64,000 bases of DNA from Branchiostoma lanceolatum (lineage: Eukaryota > Chordata > Leptocardii > Amphioxiformes > Branchiostomatidae): contig NC_089735.1 in assembly GCF_035083965.1 (NCBI RefSeq), positions 1,371,501 to 1,435,500 of the forward strand. Reading direction: 5' to 3'. Position 1 is the stretch's first letter. The number at the start of each line of letters is the position of its first letter. Made by a program: the position numbers and the translations under genes. Shown here in pieces: positions 34,801-44,800 of the stretch. The notes under the pieces are model-generated. The model had not been told where the DNA came from, searched no databases, and was given only the letters and a program-made list of their open reading frames with translations.

Positions 34801-36070
34801 GCCAGGGCTTTGATGCTAAGCCGTCCCTTGACTGGCTGACAGAGTACCACAGCGTTCATTTCCCGCACCTCCCGCCAAATGTCAGTTGCATTGTGGGCCA
34901 TGTTGACGTCACCAGCAGAGCAGCCAGGAAGATCAAGGAAGAGCGATTTCCACACGCCAAGCTCGCCATGTTTGGTCACGTGGCGCCAGAGGAGACAGAG
35001 CACTACAAGAGTGACGAGAAGGCCCTGGGTGTGGGGAGGAAGGAAGCCAGCATTCAGGAAGACATTGGCAAGGCTGATGTCGTCTTCTCGGTAGGAGCGC
35101 GCATTCACAGGCATTACGACAGGTTCCTCCGTCGGAATCGCGTGGATCACCACATCTTCCTACCTAAGCCTTCAAGGGTGTTCAGTGAAGCAAATGTGAG
35201 CTTTGATGAAGAAAGTGAAAAAGTCAGAAAGCCAGAGAGAATAGTTCTGTCCACTGGCAGGGTGCTGAATGTGGAGATGCTGAAAGGTCACGACCTGGCT
35301 GCAGGAGCCATTGACAAGGTGGCACAACGTCTTGACGGTCAGTACACACTGAGGCTGAGAGTCCGCGGCATCGATGAGAACGACTTCAAGGAGAGCAAGA
35401 GAATCCTGGAGGAGAAGCTGAGATCCGGGCGGGTCAAACCCACATTGCTTCCGTACGGCACTCAAGAGGACATCCGCCGAGACATGGAGAACTGTCACCT
35501 GGTCCTGATGCCGTCCCGGGCCGAACCGTTCGGACTGGTCGGCCTGGAGGCCATCGCGGCAGGAGTTCCCGTCCTCATCTCAGAGCACTCGGGACTTGCA
35601 GAGCTGATAGAGGAGCTATCGGAGAAGTTGGAGCAGCCAACGTTCCGCCACTGCATCGTCAAGATGAAGGGAGACACCGCGACCGACGGGGATGCAGAGA
35701 AGTGGGCAGAAAGAATCGAGGATGTCCTCAAGAACGCCAGGTCAGAGTTCGCGGAAGCACGCGCCTTCAGGGAGAAGCTGCTGGCCTCCAAGTACTGGGA
35801 GGAGTCTCAACAGAAGTTCCTACAGGCCTGCGGCATCACTGGTGAGAGACTATAACTTCGTTGAAAGATTGATATTGTGGATATATGTATGATGTTTTTT
35901 TTTCAATTACAGTACATCAGCAATGGTATTGTATATTACCAATATGCGATAATCCATTCATTTCCATGCTTATGTCATTTTATGTATATTTGAATACATC
36001 TACGTACTTCACAGACGACCCCAGTGCCGAAGCGGAGGGTGGAGGTGCTGAAGCTGATGACTCGGACTGA
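22845..36070 (+). CDS. Gene A: TIR-like/CARD/Roc-COR/death/FIIND/GT4 multidomain protein
   Basis: Fourteen coding exons join in frame: 22845-22854, 23748-24227, 24740-24876, 25357-25597, 25890-27650, 28253-28521, 29475-29536, 29719-29948, 30306-30559, 33320-33457, 33760-33925, 34136-34240, 34609-35841, 36015-36070. The product is 1713 residues. Order: TIR-like (about 5-163), CARD (164-270), Roc GTPase and COR (312-876), death domain (877-966), linker, FIIND-like ZU5/UPA (988-1250), short Ser-rich linker, GT4 glycosyltransferase (1285-1695) and an acidic tail. No signal peptide is seen, so it is probably cytosolic. Roc-COR would act as a nucleotide-driven switch, and the death-fold parts should recruit signalling partners. 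The glycosyltransferase end has no counterpart in vertebrate FIIND proteins (PIDD1, NLRP1, CARD8). Internal introns were placed by splice sites, reading frame and paralogue comparison. Role in defence is inference. Confidence 0.87.
23020..23433. mobile_element. MITE with 13-bp perfect terminal inverted repeats in gene A intron 1
   Basis: The ends CAGGGCTCGAAAT and ATTTCGAGCCCTG are perfect inverses, with a direct repeat ATGTG outside each end. The interior repeats GGTGCACCCA and its complement. Gene C has the empty site (TACCATGTGTGACTTG) at the matching place, so this is a true insertion after duplication. The family is not assigned. Confidence 0.88.
23748..24227 (+). CDS. Gene A exon 2: TIR-like domain
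   Basis: The segment opens with a first beta strand RVVLLHAAEDEEFVRELV, as in TIR domains, where acidic and aromatic residues follow the strand. Then come a BB-loop-like turn (VTGTPGDVS), a third strand VKLVVPVISRHLL and the helix SLTVGLETA, whose Glu89 falls where TIR NADases have their catalytic glutamate. A later strand RYVIWLDQNQ fits strand D. Sequence similarity to classical TIRs is low. A divergent TIR or related flavodoxin-like fold is the reading; adapter versus enzyme function cannot be decided. Confidence 0.68.
24740..25597 (+). CDS. Gene A exons 3-4: CARD
   Basis: The two exons (24740-24876, 25357-25597) together give a six-helix CARD pattern. Exon 3 holds NLPAVLTRLEQENQLSPAEV, matching the second and third CARD helices (a Leu-rich helix, then 'xLSxxEV'). 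Exon 4 gives RLVKMLYDRM, EPYDWLVRVLREEGQDFL and VEEM, matching the last three helices. A Gln-rich tail (about 25 residues) links to the GTPase. CARDs bind other CARDs in caspase and NF-kB signalling; the partner here is unknown. Confidence 0.8.
25890..27650 (+). CDS. Gene A exon 5: Roc GTPase and COR domain
   Basis: One long exon encodes a complete Roc-COR pair, the defining core of ROCO proteins (LRRK2, DAPK1, MFHAS1 types). The P-loop is GQTEAGKTS, the switch threonine is in RTIGVD, the DxxG box is YDFGGH, the TKxD box is GTKVD, and the fifth box is VSSK. COR follows with LPTSWTKL, LHVTGQILFY and VFPDPTIILTLFKQIF. No kinase or leucine-rich repeats accompany it. The acceptor at 25890 was chosen because it alone keeps the frame from exon 4 and is conserved in B and C. 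Confidence 0.92.
28253..28521 (+). CDS. Gene A exon 6: death domain
   Basis: The 90 residues fit a death domain: an opening helix with DNRLYQVSRAIG, then LWIRLGQELGLNRAVLDN (the 'W..La..LGl' signature), FQMLKAWRTKTPHGPLHYL with the conserved Trp, and ETLQNIGKPDLAAAV. The exon is conserved in B (46890-47152) and C (62854-63113), which vary mostly in the loop between helices 2 and 4. It should mediate homotypic binding. Confidence 0.88.
28638..29120. mobile_element. MITE with TTAA target duplication in gene A intron 6
   Basis: AGGGGTCCTAAAGTCCAG at the left end and CTGGAGTTTAGGACTCCT at the right end are inverse with two mismatches. TTAA flanks both ends directly (28634-28637, 29121-29124). 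Gene C keeps the empty site GTTTTAATGACTG. TTAA duplication is the hallmark of piggyBac-type elements; the 483-bp interior encodes no transposase. Confidence 0.9.
29475..29536 (+). CDS. Gene A exon 7: shared linker before the module swap
   Basis: This exon encodes about 20 residues, EYREALPIQEVSPEMTGDTE, conserved in B (48748-48814) and C (63586-63647). It is the last sequence shared by A and B: A leaves it in phase 2 and B in phase 1, and the following exons are unrelated. Confidence 0.8.
29719..33925 (+). CDS. Gene A exons 8-11: FIIND-like (ZU5/UPA-type) domain
   Basis: Exons 29719-29948, 30306-30559, 33320-33457 and 33760-33925 encode a FIIND. The first half has GKYLCRRTDLGVV, HVIYRSANW, VGPLFSIQCE and ILLPHVLHL, as in the ZU5-like part of NLRP1 and CARD8. 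The UPA-like half has GLLMAFSLVDD, LKVYIVSN and EAIEKNEKRWNF. In NLRP1 and CARD8 a His and a Ser 27 residues apart drive self-cleavage between Phe and Ser. Here His1074 (in QVVHVV) and Ser1101 (in KKGSLFGVV) have exactly that spacing, but Gly precedes the Ser. The cleavage itself is not proven. Confidence 0.82.
30900..33110 (+). repeat. Degenerate repeat monomers in gene A intron 9
   Basis: This 2.76-kb intron carries about seven diverged copies of a unit starting (G)CATAACTCG or GAATAACT near 30962, 31265, 31543, 31835, 32788 and 33048 (plus one near 31110 lacking that start). Several continue into TGATATTTGGTAGGTA and AAGGTCAAGTTC. About 31955-32770 is a different, unclassified insert with short open frames but no recognisable protein. 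Copies are too diverged for unit ends to be set. Confidence 0.6.
34609..35841 (+). CDS. Gene A exon 13: GT4-type glycosyltransferase domain
   Basis: A single exon gives a full GT-B fold domain of about 411 residues. The N-terminal half has the glycine-rich acceptor loop TSKGGISTINLNVARKL after strand SVLLVGDEF, and GHVDVTSRAA and AMFGHVAPEE in the expected places. The C-terminal half has RIVLSTGRV, then LVLMPSRAEPFGLVGLEA. Its E-x7-E pair (EPFGLVGLE) is the nucleotide-sugar binding signature of family GT4, and AGVPVLISEHSGLAE follows. All main signature residues appear intact, so enzyme activity is plausible. The sugar donor and target are unknown. Confidence 0.88.
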
Positions 36071-36113
36071 GAACCCGGTGACAGCAGAGACATGTCATGT
36101 AATTGTGATTAAA
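36015..36113 (+). CDS. Gene A last exon: acidic tail, stop and polyadenylation signal
   Basis: The exon adds an acidic tail, DDPSAEAEGGGAEADDSD, and a TGA stop at 36068-36070. ATTAAA at 36108-36113 is a likely polyadenylation signal. Gene B ends with a similar short acidic exon (SDSAESSDD), suggesting the terminal exon is shared even though the modules before it differ. Confidence 0.8.
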
Positions 36114-36176
36114 CTATTTGCTAGAGTGAACTAAAGAAGGCATCCTCCCGTCTCGTGACCCGATGATAGCGTTCTA

Positions 36177-36386
36177 CGCTTCTTCTCATCTAAATGTACA
36201 CATTTTGTAACTTCCGTTACCGTGTGAAGTAAGACGTTTCTGACATTAAGATATGCAACATATAAGGTGCCAAAATGACGTTTTTAAGAGTCGTCATAAA
36301 AATGACAGTTTGGCACCTTACATGTGTGAAATCTTAATGTCACGAACGTCTTACTTCAAACGGTCAGGAAATTCCGGAAGTGAGCG
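36177..36386. mobile_element. Foldback MITE, family shared with 12575-12792
   Basis: Ends near CGCTTCTTCTCATCTAAATG and GGAAGTGAGCG pair loosely, with stronger inner pairing (AAGTAAGACGTTTCTGACATTA with TAATGTCACGAACGTCTTACTT, arms listed in part). The central loop has AGAGTCGTCAT, as at 12575-12792. TCTA flanks both ends, a possible 4-bp target duplication. Confidence 0.78.
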
Positions 36387-37642
36387 TCTAAGAAAACAAG
36401 TGCAGAACAATGTAGGGAGTTACAGTCCACTGCCAGATGTAAAGACGGTGTTGCTAAATCCCGTTAGTTCATTTGGAACAATGTAGTTGCCTGTATACTC
36501 AAGCTAACATTTTTAAGGTCATCTAATCTGCACGGAGATTTATTTCATGATAGTGATTTTTACTGTTTGTGTATGTAATTATGACGACATTTACTACATG
36601 AAAGTAAGACTTCGATCTTCAAGGTACTAACATTAAGTAATCTTTTTACTTTAGTTTGCTCATTTGGCAATTTGTGTGCATCATGTATCAATTCTAACAA
36701 TTGTTGCCATCAATACGTAGGGACTTAATGTGAAGTATTATCAATCACAGACGTCTATAAAAACATGCACATTACATGCTTCTACACGTATACAAAAGGA
36801 AAATAGACCTGACAACACCCATGAAGTTGAAAGATATTTGATACAATCCCAAGCATCATGGCTTGACCGAATGTTTATGCTTTCAATAACGTTAACATGA
36901 ATAACGCTATGAGATTAAACGTCAACTTGCACCTGATCGCTGCCTGTTTTGTCTTCGATCTCGGTCTATTTAGTTACGGCCGATAGATATTTTGTGGTGT
37001 TATAGACTGTTGGATATTCTAGGAGAGAACTGTAACGTTAAACTTTTGATCCAAAAATATGGATCACAAGGCTGGTGACAGAACAGGACGCAAATCAATT
37101 CGAAATTTGAAAAGACGAAGTAACGTTATGTGCACGTGTGGCATTTCACTCAAAACATCATTTAAAATGTGGTAAATAATCTCTTTCTGCAATAAAGCTA
37201 GTTTAGCATGGTTACTTCTGTGAAAACTTCACAATTCATTCACATAAGGCACTCCTTAATGTTATTTGTAAACAAGACGGAAGAAAGAACACATGTTGTC
37301 CAGGAGAGGCTATTCAACCTGTCGCTAAAAACGTGAATTTCTACATTTATCACATCCAGTCAGCAACAGTTATAACCTATTTCAGAAACCAGGCGGGGTT
37401 CGTGTCAGCTGTATCACATTATTGCTACATGAAAGCCTACAAATTGGCATTTTAGTGTTACCATGGCTACCCCGTAATGTTACACTGAGAGAATCGCGAG
37501 TAGCCAAATTTGTTTTCAATGGAAAATGCAATGATACTAAATTGAACAAACCATCAGGATTGTGGCTGTAACACAAAAACTGATTTAATTGATCTATTTA
37601 GGAATGTTCAAAGAAACACATGCATATGGTGGCACAATAACG

Positions 37643-37835
37643 TAACTATCAAGAGTTATAAACAACTGGAACTCGCTGCCAGATGAGGTAGTTGAAGCGG
37701 ATACTGTGAACTGTTTTAAAACAAGGCTGGATTTACATTGGGAGAAGAAGAGGTACCTTCCTGAGTGAGAAGAGGGTGACAACACAGGCCTGGCCTACTT
37801 CACCGATGAATCCTTAAGGTATCCTCAAGGTAATA
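37643..37835 (+). mobile_element. 3' fragment of a non-LTR retrotransposon
   Basis: The plus strand encodes RVINNWNSLPDEVVEADTVN followed by CFKTRLDLHW and a stop at 37766-37768, the typical last residues of a LINE reverse-transcriptase protein. ATAAC occurs on both sides. The matching place in the B-C spacer (near 54470) lacks it, so it inserted after the duplication. Severely 5' truncated. Confidence 0.8.
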
Positions 37836-37944
37836 ACATTTGTTCTTGATAACGTTCAATCATAATTTGAATGGACTAACGTTAACACATCCGCTAGTCG
37901 CCATAATTATTAACCCGGGTGTGTTATAAGAAGGGATAGCATTA

Positions 37945-38300
37945 CTCACCTGACTCCATCAATCTCCTGAACCCCCACAAAATCACTTGCCGAGCACAAT
38001 TCAAATCAAAACCTTGTTCTAGAAGTTTACTGCAATGATTGAGATAAAGAATAACGTCCGACAGCGTACATCCGGGGTATCCAGGTGGTAGCTGTAAAGA
38101 TCTCAGACCGAAGTTCCTGGTGATGACAACAGACAGGGTATAGCCTGTTGCTGTCAGGGTGACTCTCTGCGTCTTTCGCAGCCAGTCGGCAAAATTTTTA
38201 ACCTTTTCCGATACCAGACCGGATCTATCTCAGAAGAATCGCAGAAACGTGCACAGATACACGCAAAAGTGTATCTCATAGTTAGAAAGGAGGTCATCAA
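37945..38300 (-). pseudogene. Unidentified minus-strand exon, broken by a stop codon
   Basis: On the minus strand one frame reads FADWLRKTQRVTLTATGYTL, VVITRNFGLRSLQLPPGYPG, LSDVILYLNHCSKLLEQGFD and VILWGFRRLMESG, then a GTGAGT donor. Upstream in the same frame a TGA replaces the CGA (Arg) found in the second copy at 54585-54985. The family was not recognised. It looks like a remnant exon of a gene on the opposite strand, decayed in both copies. Confidence 0.5.
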
Positions 38301-38684
38301 CTATTACAAAACACTTGTCTCTACTGCAAGTACGGCCGTTGAGCACTATTGTATAAGAGACGATTGTTTAAGCACAAATGTTACAATATGAATCCAAAGA
38401 GACGTGAATAGGTACATGAAGTTTGATTTATTGCAGGACAGATGAAAATTTTCTGCAAAACGAGCCTCTGTTTAAAAACCTGCATAGTTAAAAGCATGGA
38501 AAAGGATGAAAGCACAAGAATATTTGGGGATCTATTTGTCATCGTACACCATGTCATTTTAAGGGAACATTTAGATAAACGTAAACAGTAAGATCTGTTT
38601 AATTGCAATAAGTTTCATGGTTTGTTTCAGGTATAGGTGTTATTGTACTATCATGTCAAATGGTTAAGTGCATGCCAAAGCATC

Positions 38685-39215
38685 CATGTTACAGATGATC
38701 AGTTCCTGTTTTTAAGGGATGATCTTGAATGTGACGTCATATCTATTTCCACGATCTAGCGCTCCAAACGGCCCATCGTTCTTGGGTAGGGTCGACCTCA
38801 AACATACGGTTTTATTTTCGCGCAGGTTTCCTAGGTGCAATCGTCGCTTCAAACTGTGGAAATAGTCTTGTCACCATTTACTACGCGTAGCCGGACCTGA
38901 CAGGAAGCACTGAGAGAAGCATCTGGCTCTTCTGAGAGGATTTAAAACATTAAAGAGTTCTAATATGTTACTAGGTATAAATATATCTATATAAATATAT
39001 ATAGCGACTGAGCTGCTTTGGTATAGAATCCCCTCGGTTCAGTTTGTGAGATTTTTTAGCTGTTTCCACGCTGAACATATCCGAAGTGTGTTGCCGCTTG
39101 TAGAGGTAGACTATATTCTGCAAAGTCATCACGTTTGGAGGAAATGTGATCACCCCCATGGAAGCAGGGATGGAATCGCCCTGGCACATGTACCAAAACT
39201 TTGGAAATAAACTTC
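38685..39215 (+). promoter_or_regulatory. Conserved upstream block of gene B with TATA-like motif
   Basis: Second copy of the block before gene A; TATAAATA is at 38976 and TGACGTCA at 38732. It is nearly identical to copy A over about 450 bp, whereas the sequence between it and the start codon is much more diverged. The interval to the gene B start codon is longer (2.8 kb) because the leader region is duplicated. Confidence 0.5.
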
Positions 39216-39589
39216 CGTCAACAACGCCACAGTAGCAGTGTCTGAGTTAGCTACGAGTGAAAAAGTGTATGTGTGAACTATGTATATGATATGTGCGCTT
39301 ACGTTAAATATCGGTTAACAACGCCACAGCAGCGGTGTCTTAGTTAGCTATGAGTGAACGAGTGTATGCGTGAACTATGTATATGATATGTATGTGTTTA
39401 CGATGAATGTGGGCCATTTGATATACCGATGCCCGTTAACATGATCTTCAATTTGATGCAAATAGCACTAATAATCAATACAAGAATATTACAGCCAGGA
39501 ACATTATAGAGCTTATCGATATTGCCTAGAGTATACTTCAGTTTAAATGTGTGAAAATTGTAGAGTATATTACTATTTACCATTGTGTA

Positions 39590-41460
39590 TTGTCATTGCG
39601 TAACGACATCAAACCGGGCATTGAATAGCCCTGAATAGCCCTGCAATCCGATACTCTGAAGCTGAGGGTTGTTTTTCTTCTCTCGCGTGATACATTGTAC
39701 TTGTCTCTCCACAGGATAAGACAGTGTACAGCAACCACTCGAATAGATATAGCTTTTAACACCTGCAAGTGTAGCTACAGGGAGAACTATCATTTCAAAC
39801 AGACGATTTTTGGGCCAGGTAAGCGAACCAACAGCCCACCGTTCACTTAGGTTGACCCCAAGGTCACCACCAGGTGTGTAGATATGGGATACGGGATCGG
39901 AACAAAGGTGGAACCGTTGGTGGCGCGACAGGTGTTTTTCAACGTAGACTAGGACAAACCATGTTCGTCATGCAGAAATATGTTTTTCTGTTTAACAGGG
40001 TTTTAACAACAAAGACAGAAAAAACGTTTAGCTAAGGTTGCCATTAAATAGAGAACATAAAGTTAACGTACATGTACATTACAACGCATTGTAAAGTTGT
40101 TCTTTTACAGGTCCTTACAAACCTGCACCCCCTTCACTTCAATGCATATGAGCCCGTCTGATCCTCACTTTTTCGTCACCGGTGTCACCTCAAAGCGACC
40201 CGCAGAAGAGGCATTACATGAACAAGTATGGAGAAATAGGAGACTGAGAAGGAAAGGTAGGGTATAGCTGAAGTCTTCAGGCCTACAGTATAATCTTAGT
40301 GCAACGGTTTACCTGTATGCTCAGGCAAATAGTTTGACAATGATAGGGGCGCACTGGGGTCTCGTCTGTCCTTCGAGGTACTTCATATCGAAAATTGCTC
40401 CCTTAATGTTTATTATCATTGATTTACCCCTGCATTATAGACGTTTGTAACAACCAATCAACGATTTTCAGTGAGGAACAACTGACAAGTTTCCATCGCG
40501 CTAACTTATCCTCTCTATGATTATAAACATCCAGTAGCTAAGTTAACGACAACAAACTGGGCGTTGAATAGCCCTGCAACCCAATACTCTGAAGCTGAAT
40601 AGTTTTTATTTCTTCCTCGCGTTACATTATACTGGTCTCTCCAGAGTTAAACAGTGGACAGCAACCACTGGAATCAAAATAGCCTTAACACCGACGAGTA
40701 AACCTTTAGCCAGTGTGTTTTGGGCCAGGTAAGCGAACCAACAACATGTCATTCTGGCAGGTTGACCCCGAGGTCACCACCAGGTGTGTCGGAACAAAGG
40801 TGGGACCGCTGACTGCGCGACAGGTGTGTACCAATGGCGTTCACAAGGCCGAACCAAGTGCGTCATGGAAAATGTTTTTTTTTATATTTGAAACAGGTTT
40901 TAAACTGTTCACACAAAAACACCGTTAGGTTAAGGTTGACCTTAAAGAGTTGTGGGGACGCGAGCTTACATCGCGGTGTATCATAGGCGTGTTATTTTAC
41001 ATGCCGTTACCAACCTGCACCCCCTTCACTCCAATGAGCCCGTCCTTTTCTTACTTCCTTGTTAACGATTTCGCCTCGAAGCGACCCGCAGACGGTAAAG
41101 GACACCATGTGAACGATTATGGAGAAATGGGACACTAAGGAGGACAAGTAGGTAGAGTTGAAATCTTCAAGCCTTCCATTCAATATTTAACAGTGTGACA
41201 GTTTGCCTGCATGCCTGGGTCATTCGCAGCGAATGTTGCGGAAGTGATATGGGCGCAATGTGTGCGTAGCAGTCCTTCAGCGTAATGCTGAGGATTTTTC
41301 ATCGTTCTGTCTTTTGAATTAAAGACGCCTGTAACGACCAAACAGCGTTCTGCAGCAAGCAACAACTGACAAGTTTCCATCACGCTTACTTGGACTTCTC
41401 TATGTTTATTTGACATTCAGTAGCCAAGTTAACACCTCTGTGTTCACCTTAATCTGTTTG
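39590..41460 (+). repeat. Tandemly duplicated leader region of gene B
   Basis: Two copies, about 39590-40500 and 40540-41460, share AATAGCCCTGCAA, the leader donor GGGCCAGGTAAGCGAACCAA (39818 and 40728), GAGGTCACCACCAGGTGTGT-like runs and downstream blocks. Genes A and C have a single copy. Gene B may therefore have two alternative leader exons; which donor is used cannot be told. Confidence 0.75.
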
Positions 41461-41804
41461 TCAGCTCAGAAGTTGACAGAATTTTATAGTTTGTCCGCAG
41501 CTGTACTTAAAAGGATTGTCAGATCAGAAATCCTACAGGTACAAATACTGTAAATAAGTAGACTAAACAATCGTTTTTCATCTGATGACATGTGACAGAA
41601 TTTTCCTCACGACGAAGCGCCCTCCCTCCAAATTACATGCACAACGTTTACACTAAATGATACTGCTGTAAGGATAAAGAAAATGCCATTCTCGTTCCTG
41701 TTTGACCGTCCCTCCAGTATAACGCCGCAGTCCGGGATGTCCTCTGTCCGTCTCATCATATCGGCAGTCTAAAATTCCTGTTCTGACGTCATCCTTCAAT
41801 CACC

Positions 41805-44800
41805 ATGGAAACAGGTGAGTCACGGCGGGCACTTTCATTTCAGATTTAAAGTAACTCTCGGAGTTTACAATGACCTCTAACTTTCGACTCGGATAGTCTT
41901 GCGGGGATGTTCTGAGACTTGCTAGTTTTAGGTCCAACCTCAACTCTTTTTACTTGGCATTGTCGTAAGTCTACCAAGGAGGTTTTATATATATATATAA
42001 AACCTCATTGATTCTACCATGTGTTGCTTAAGAAAATACATTAGCAAATCCAATTTTAATTTTCAACATTTTGTCCATGTTTTTTTCCAAGATTATCCAA
42101 TATATTGCGTAATGATTTTACTTTCACTTTTATTCCAAGTCACGTCTTCTGCCTTTACATGTATATAGTTTAATGAGCTTTTTCAAGGACTCGACGGTTA
42201 TGAAGATAATGTTGTATGGCGTAGTTTCTGGCGTAGTGACACATTCTAATTAATTGCATGATAAGAAAATCACACTTTTGACATATGCTTTCATTACACA
42301 TGTTGACATTGTGACGCTGTTGTTTCCTATCAGGTCCGCGTGTTGTCCTCCTGCACGCAGCAGAGGATGAGGAGTTCGTCAGGGAGCTGGTGTGGAAGCT
42401 GATGACTCTGGACTCTGACTACAGTCTACCCCAGACAGACATATTCCGTCAGCAGGTCACAGGCACTCCTGATGACGTCAGCCGCGCACAGCTCACGTCC
42501 ACACTGACCCTCGGCAGCGTGAAACTCGTCGTGCCCGTGATCAGCAGACACCTACTTGCTGACCAGTCCTCGCTCACGGTCGGACTGGAAACTGCCGTGA
42601 GGAGCAACAAGCCTCGATACGTCATTTGGCTGGACCAGAACCAGGATGACTTCCGTGAGTTCGGCACGTCAGTCAGCCGGCAGTACCCAACCCTGGAGGC
42701 GCCGGCCAGGCGGGTCCAGCGGGACAGGGTTGAGGAGACGATGCTCGTCAATATTCTCATTATGCCCGGCAGTGCTTTCAGTGGGATGAGAGGCATCGCC
42801 TGGGATGTGCGTGACGCGCTCTGCAGACAAACAGGTGAAGGTGGACATGTCATGGCTGTTACACAACACAAAAAACAGGGGCTCTTTTTGTCACTTGTAT
42901 TTCCTTTTTTCGTGTAAACGTAAAAGAGAAATAACAAAAGTTTAACTTTCTTATCTAACTTCTGTTATATCACAGCCAAATCCAATGTTTTGCACATTGA
43001 TATTAATTGGTATACAACGTCTCTATTTTCATAACATTTTCCCAATGAGCACAATAATATAAAAGTTATAAGTTTAAAGTACTTGCTAAGATGGACGATT
43101 CAATAAGTCGACGGGACGTTAGCAGGAGAGCAAATTATTTCCTTGCAAATATGACTTGTACAAGCTCACAACAGAGGAATACTTGTAAAATACGTGCGTA
43201 ATATATACGTTGTTTACAATTTTCCTGCCATCATATGAAATGTTTCAACACATTGTAAACCACTAGTAATATGATGTCTGACTTGGGCTGTTTGTCTGTT
43301 CATCTCCACAGGTGAACTGAGGTTCCCGTGCTGGATGGCCTTGGACTTCACTCGCGCGTTCCTGGCTGACAACATGAACCTCCCAGCTGTTCTCACACGG
43401 CTGGAACAGGAGAACCAGCTGAGTGCGGCTGAGGTCCGGGATATCCAAGTAGGTCACGTGGTGAAACCTGCAGTTGTAATTTATTGTGCCATATGTACTT
43501 TACACATAAGAAGAACAATTTCTACTATAATTCAGCATTATGATTAAGTAAACTGATGAGAAGTTATACTATAGGGATTAGTTAATCAATCGTCCACCAC
43601 AAATTACGTTTTGCACTAGATATTTTTTATCTCACAGAATTTTAAATAATATAGTGTAATCTTTCTAAATAAAACTTCGCCTAGCACGTTTTGACTAGCA
43701 ATAACTAATTCACAACATCTATTTATTCATTAGGTTGACTTAACCATACATACATGTACAGCCAAAGTTGTCAAATCTGCAGGCAGCTATTGGCGACAAA
43801 CTTCAATGTGGCTGGTATGATCGTAAACCTGCATTCTAACATACGTCTACATAGTTTTTGCTGTTCAGACTTTACAATCAGACAACCACAGTTAAAGAAT
43901 TCAGAGATACGCAAAAGTATAGCAATGTTAACTAGCCAAGCCACCCCTGCCGATGTTCCCTTCCCCAGGCGGAGCCGACACCAGTAAGCCGGGGGGAGCG
44001 GTTGGTAAGGATGCTGCGGGTCAGGAGGCGGCAGGAGCCGTGGGACTGGTTAGTGCGGGTCCTGCGGGAGGAAGGACAGGACTTCCTGGCGGAGGAGATG
44101 GAGAAAGAGGAGCGGTGGTCGGAGCGGTTCTGCGGCATCTGGGAACAGCAGGCGGCACAACTTGGCCAACAAACGGCACAGAGGGAACATTTCGCACAGC
44201 AAAGTCAAGGTAGCTAAACTATAATGTCTTTGGCTTTATCTAAATCTCTACTTCTGATACTTAGTTGCATTTTAAAACTTCCAGTCCGTGTTTGATTTAT
44301 GTTATCCTCGTGTAAAGATACGGATCATTGTGTTTGATCGATGATAACTTTTTCATTCCATATTAGTATCCATCCTACTCGCAAGACACCACGGATCGCA
44401 TGCTTATACGCTAAAGCAGAATGCGTCAAAGACATTTATTTCCTTGAGAAATCTCACTTTGATCCAAATTTCAATTCCGCGAACATCACTTTATGACTCA
44501 CCAGGTCTATCCAAATCGCATCTCTTCTGCTTTCATAGAGGAGGGATCGTTGATATTTCTACCCATAAAACAAATCAGAAGCAGGTTATTTCACATTGTC
44601 CATAAATAGTAGTGAGTAGTAAGTATACATCAGAGTCAATTTTATGTACTACATCTATGTGCTGTCTACTGTAGTAATCATACTTTATGTGACCGTTTCT
44701 GCAGTAGTATCAATGCAGAAACACCTACGTCATCGATACCCCGGCGCGCATGCGGACGATGCCGCAACTTTGACAGTCAAGGGTGTGATTCTGGGACAGA

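Larger units (their letters stand above)
36640..38690 (+). repeat. Spacer block between A and B, duplicated between B and C
   Basis: This intergenic block matches 52880-55310 over most of its length, for example at ATGTATCAATTCTAAC, the ACTCCTTAATGTT stretch and the pseudogene region. The two copies differ by local insertions. It belongs to the same tandem duplication unit as the genes. No intact gene is seen in it. Confidence 0.8.
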
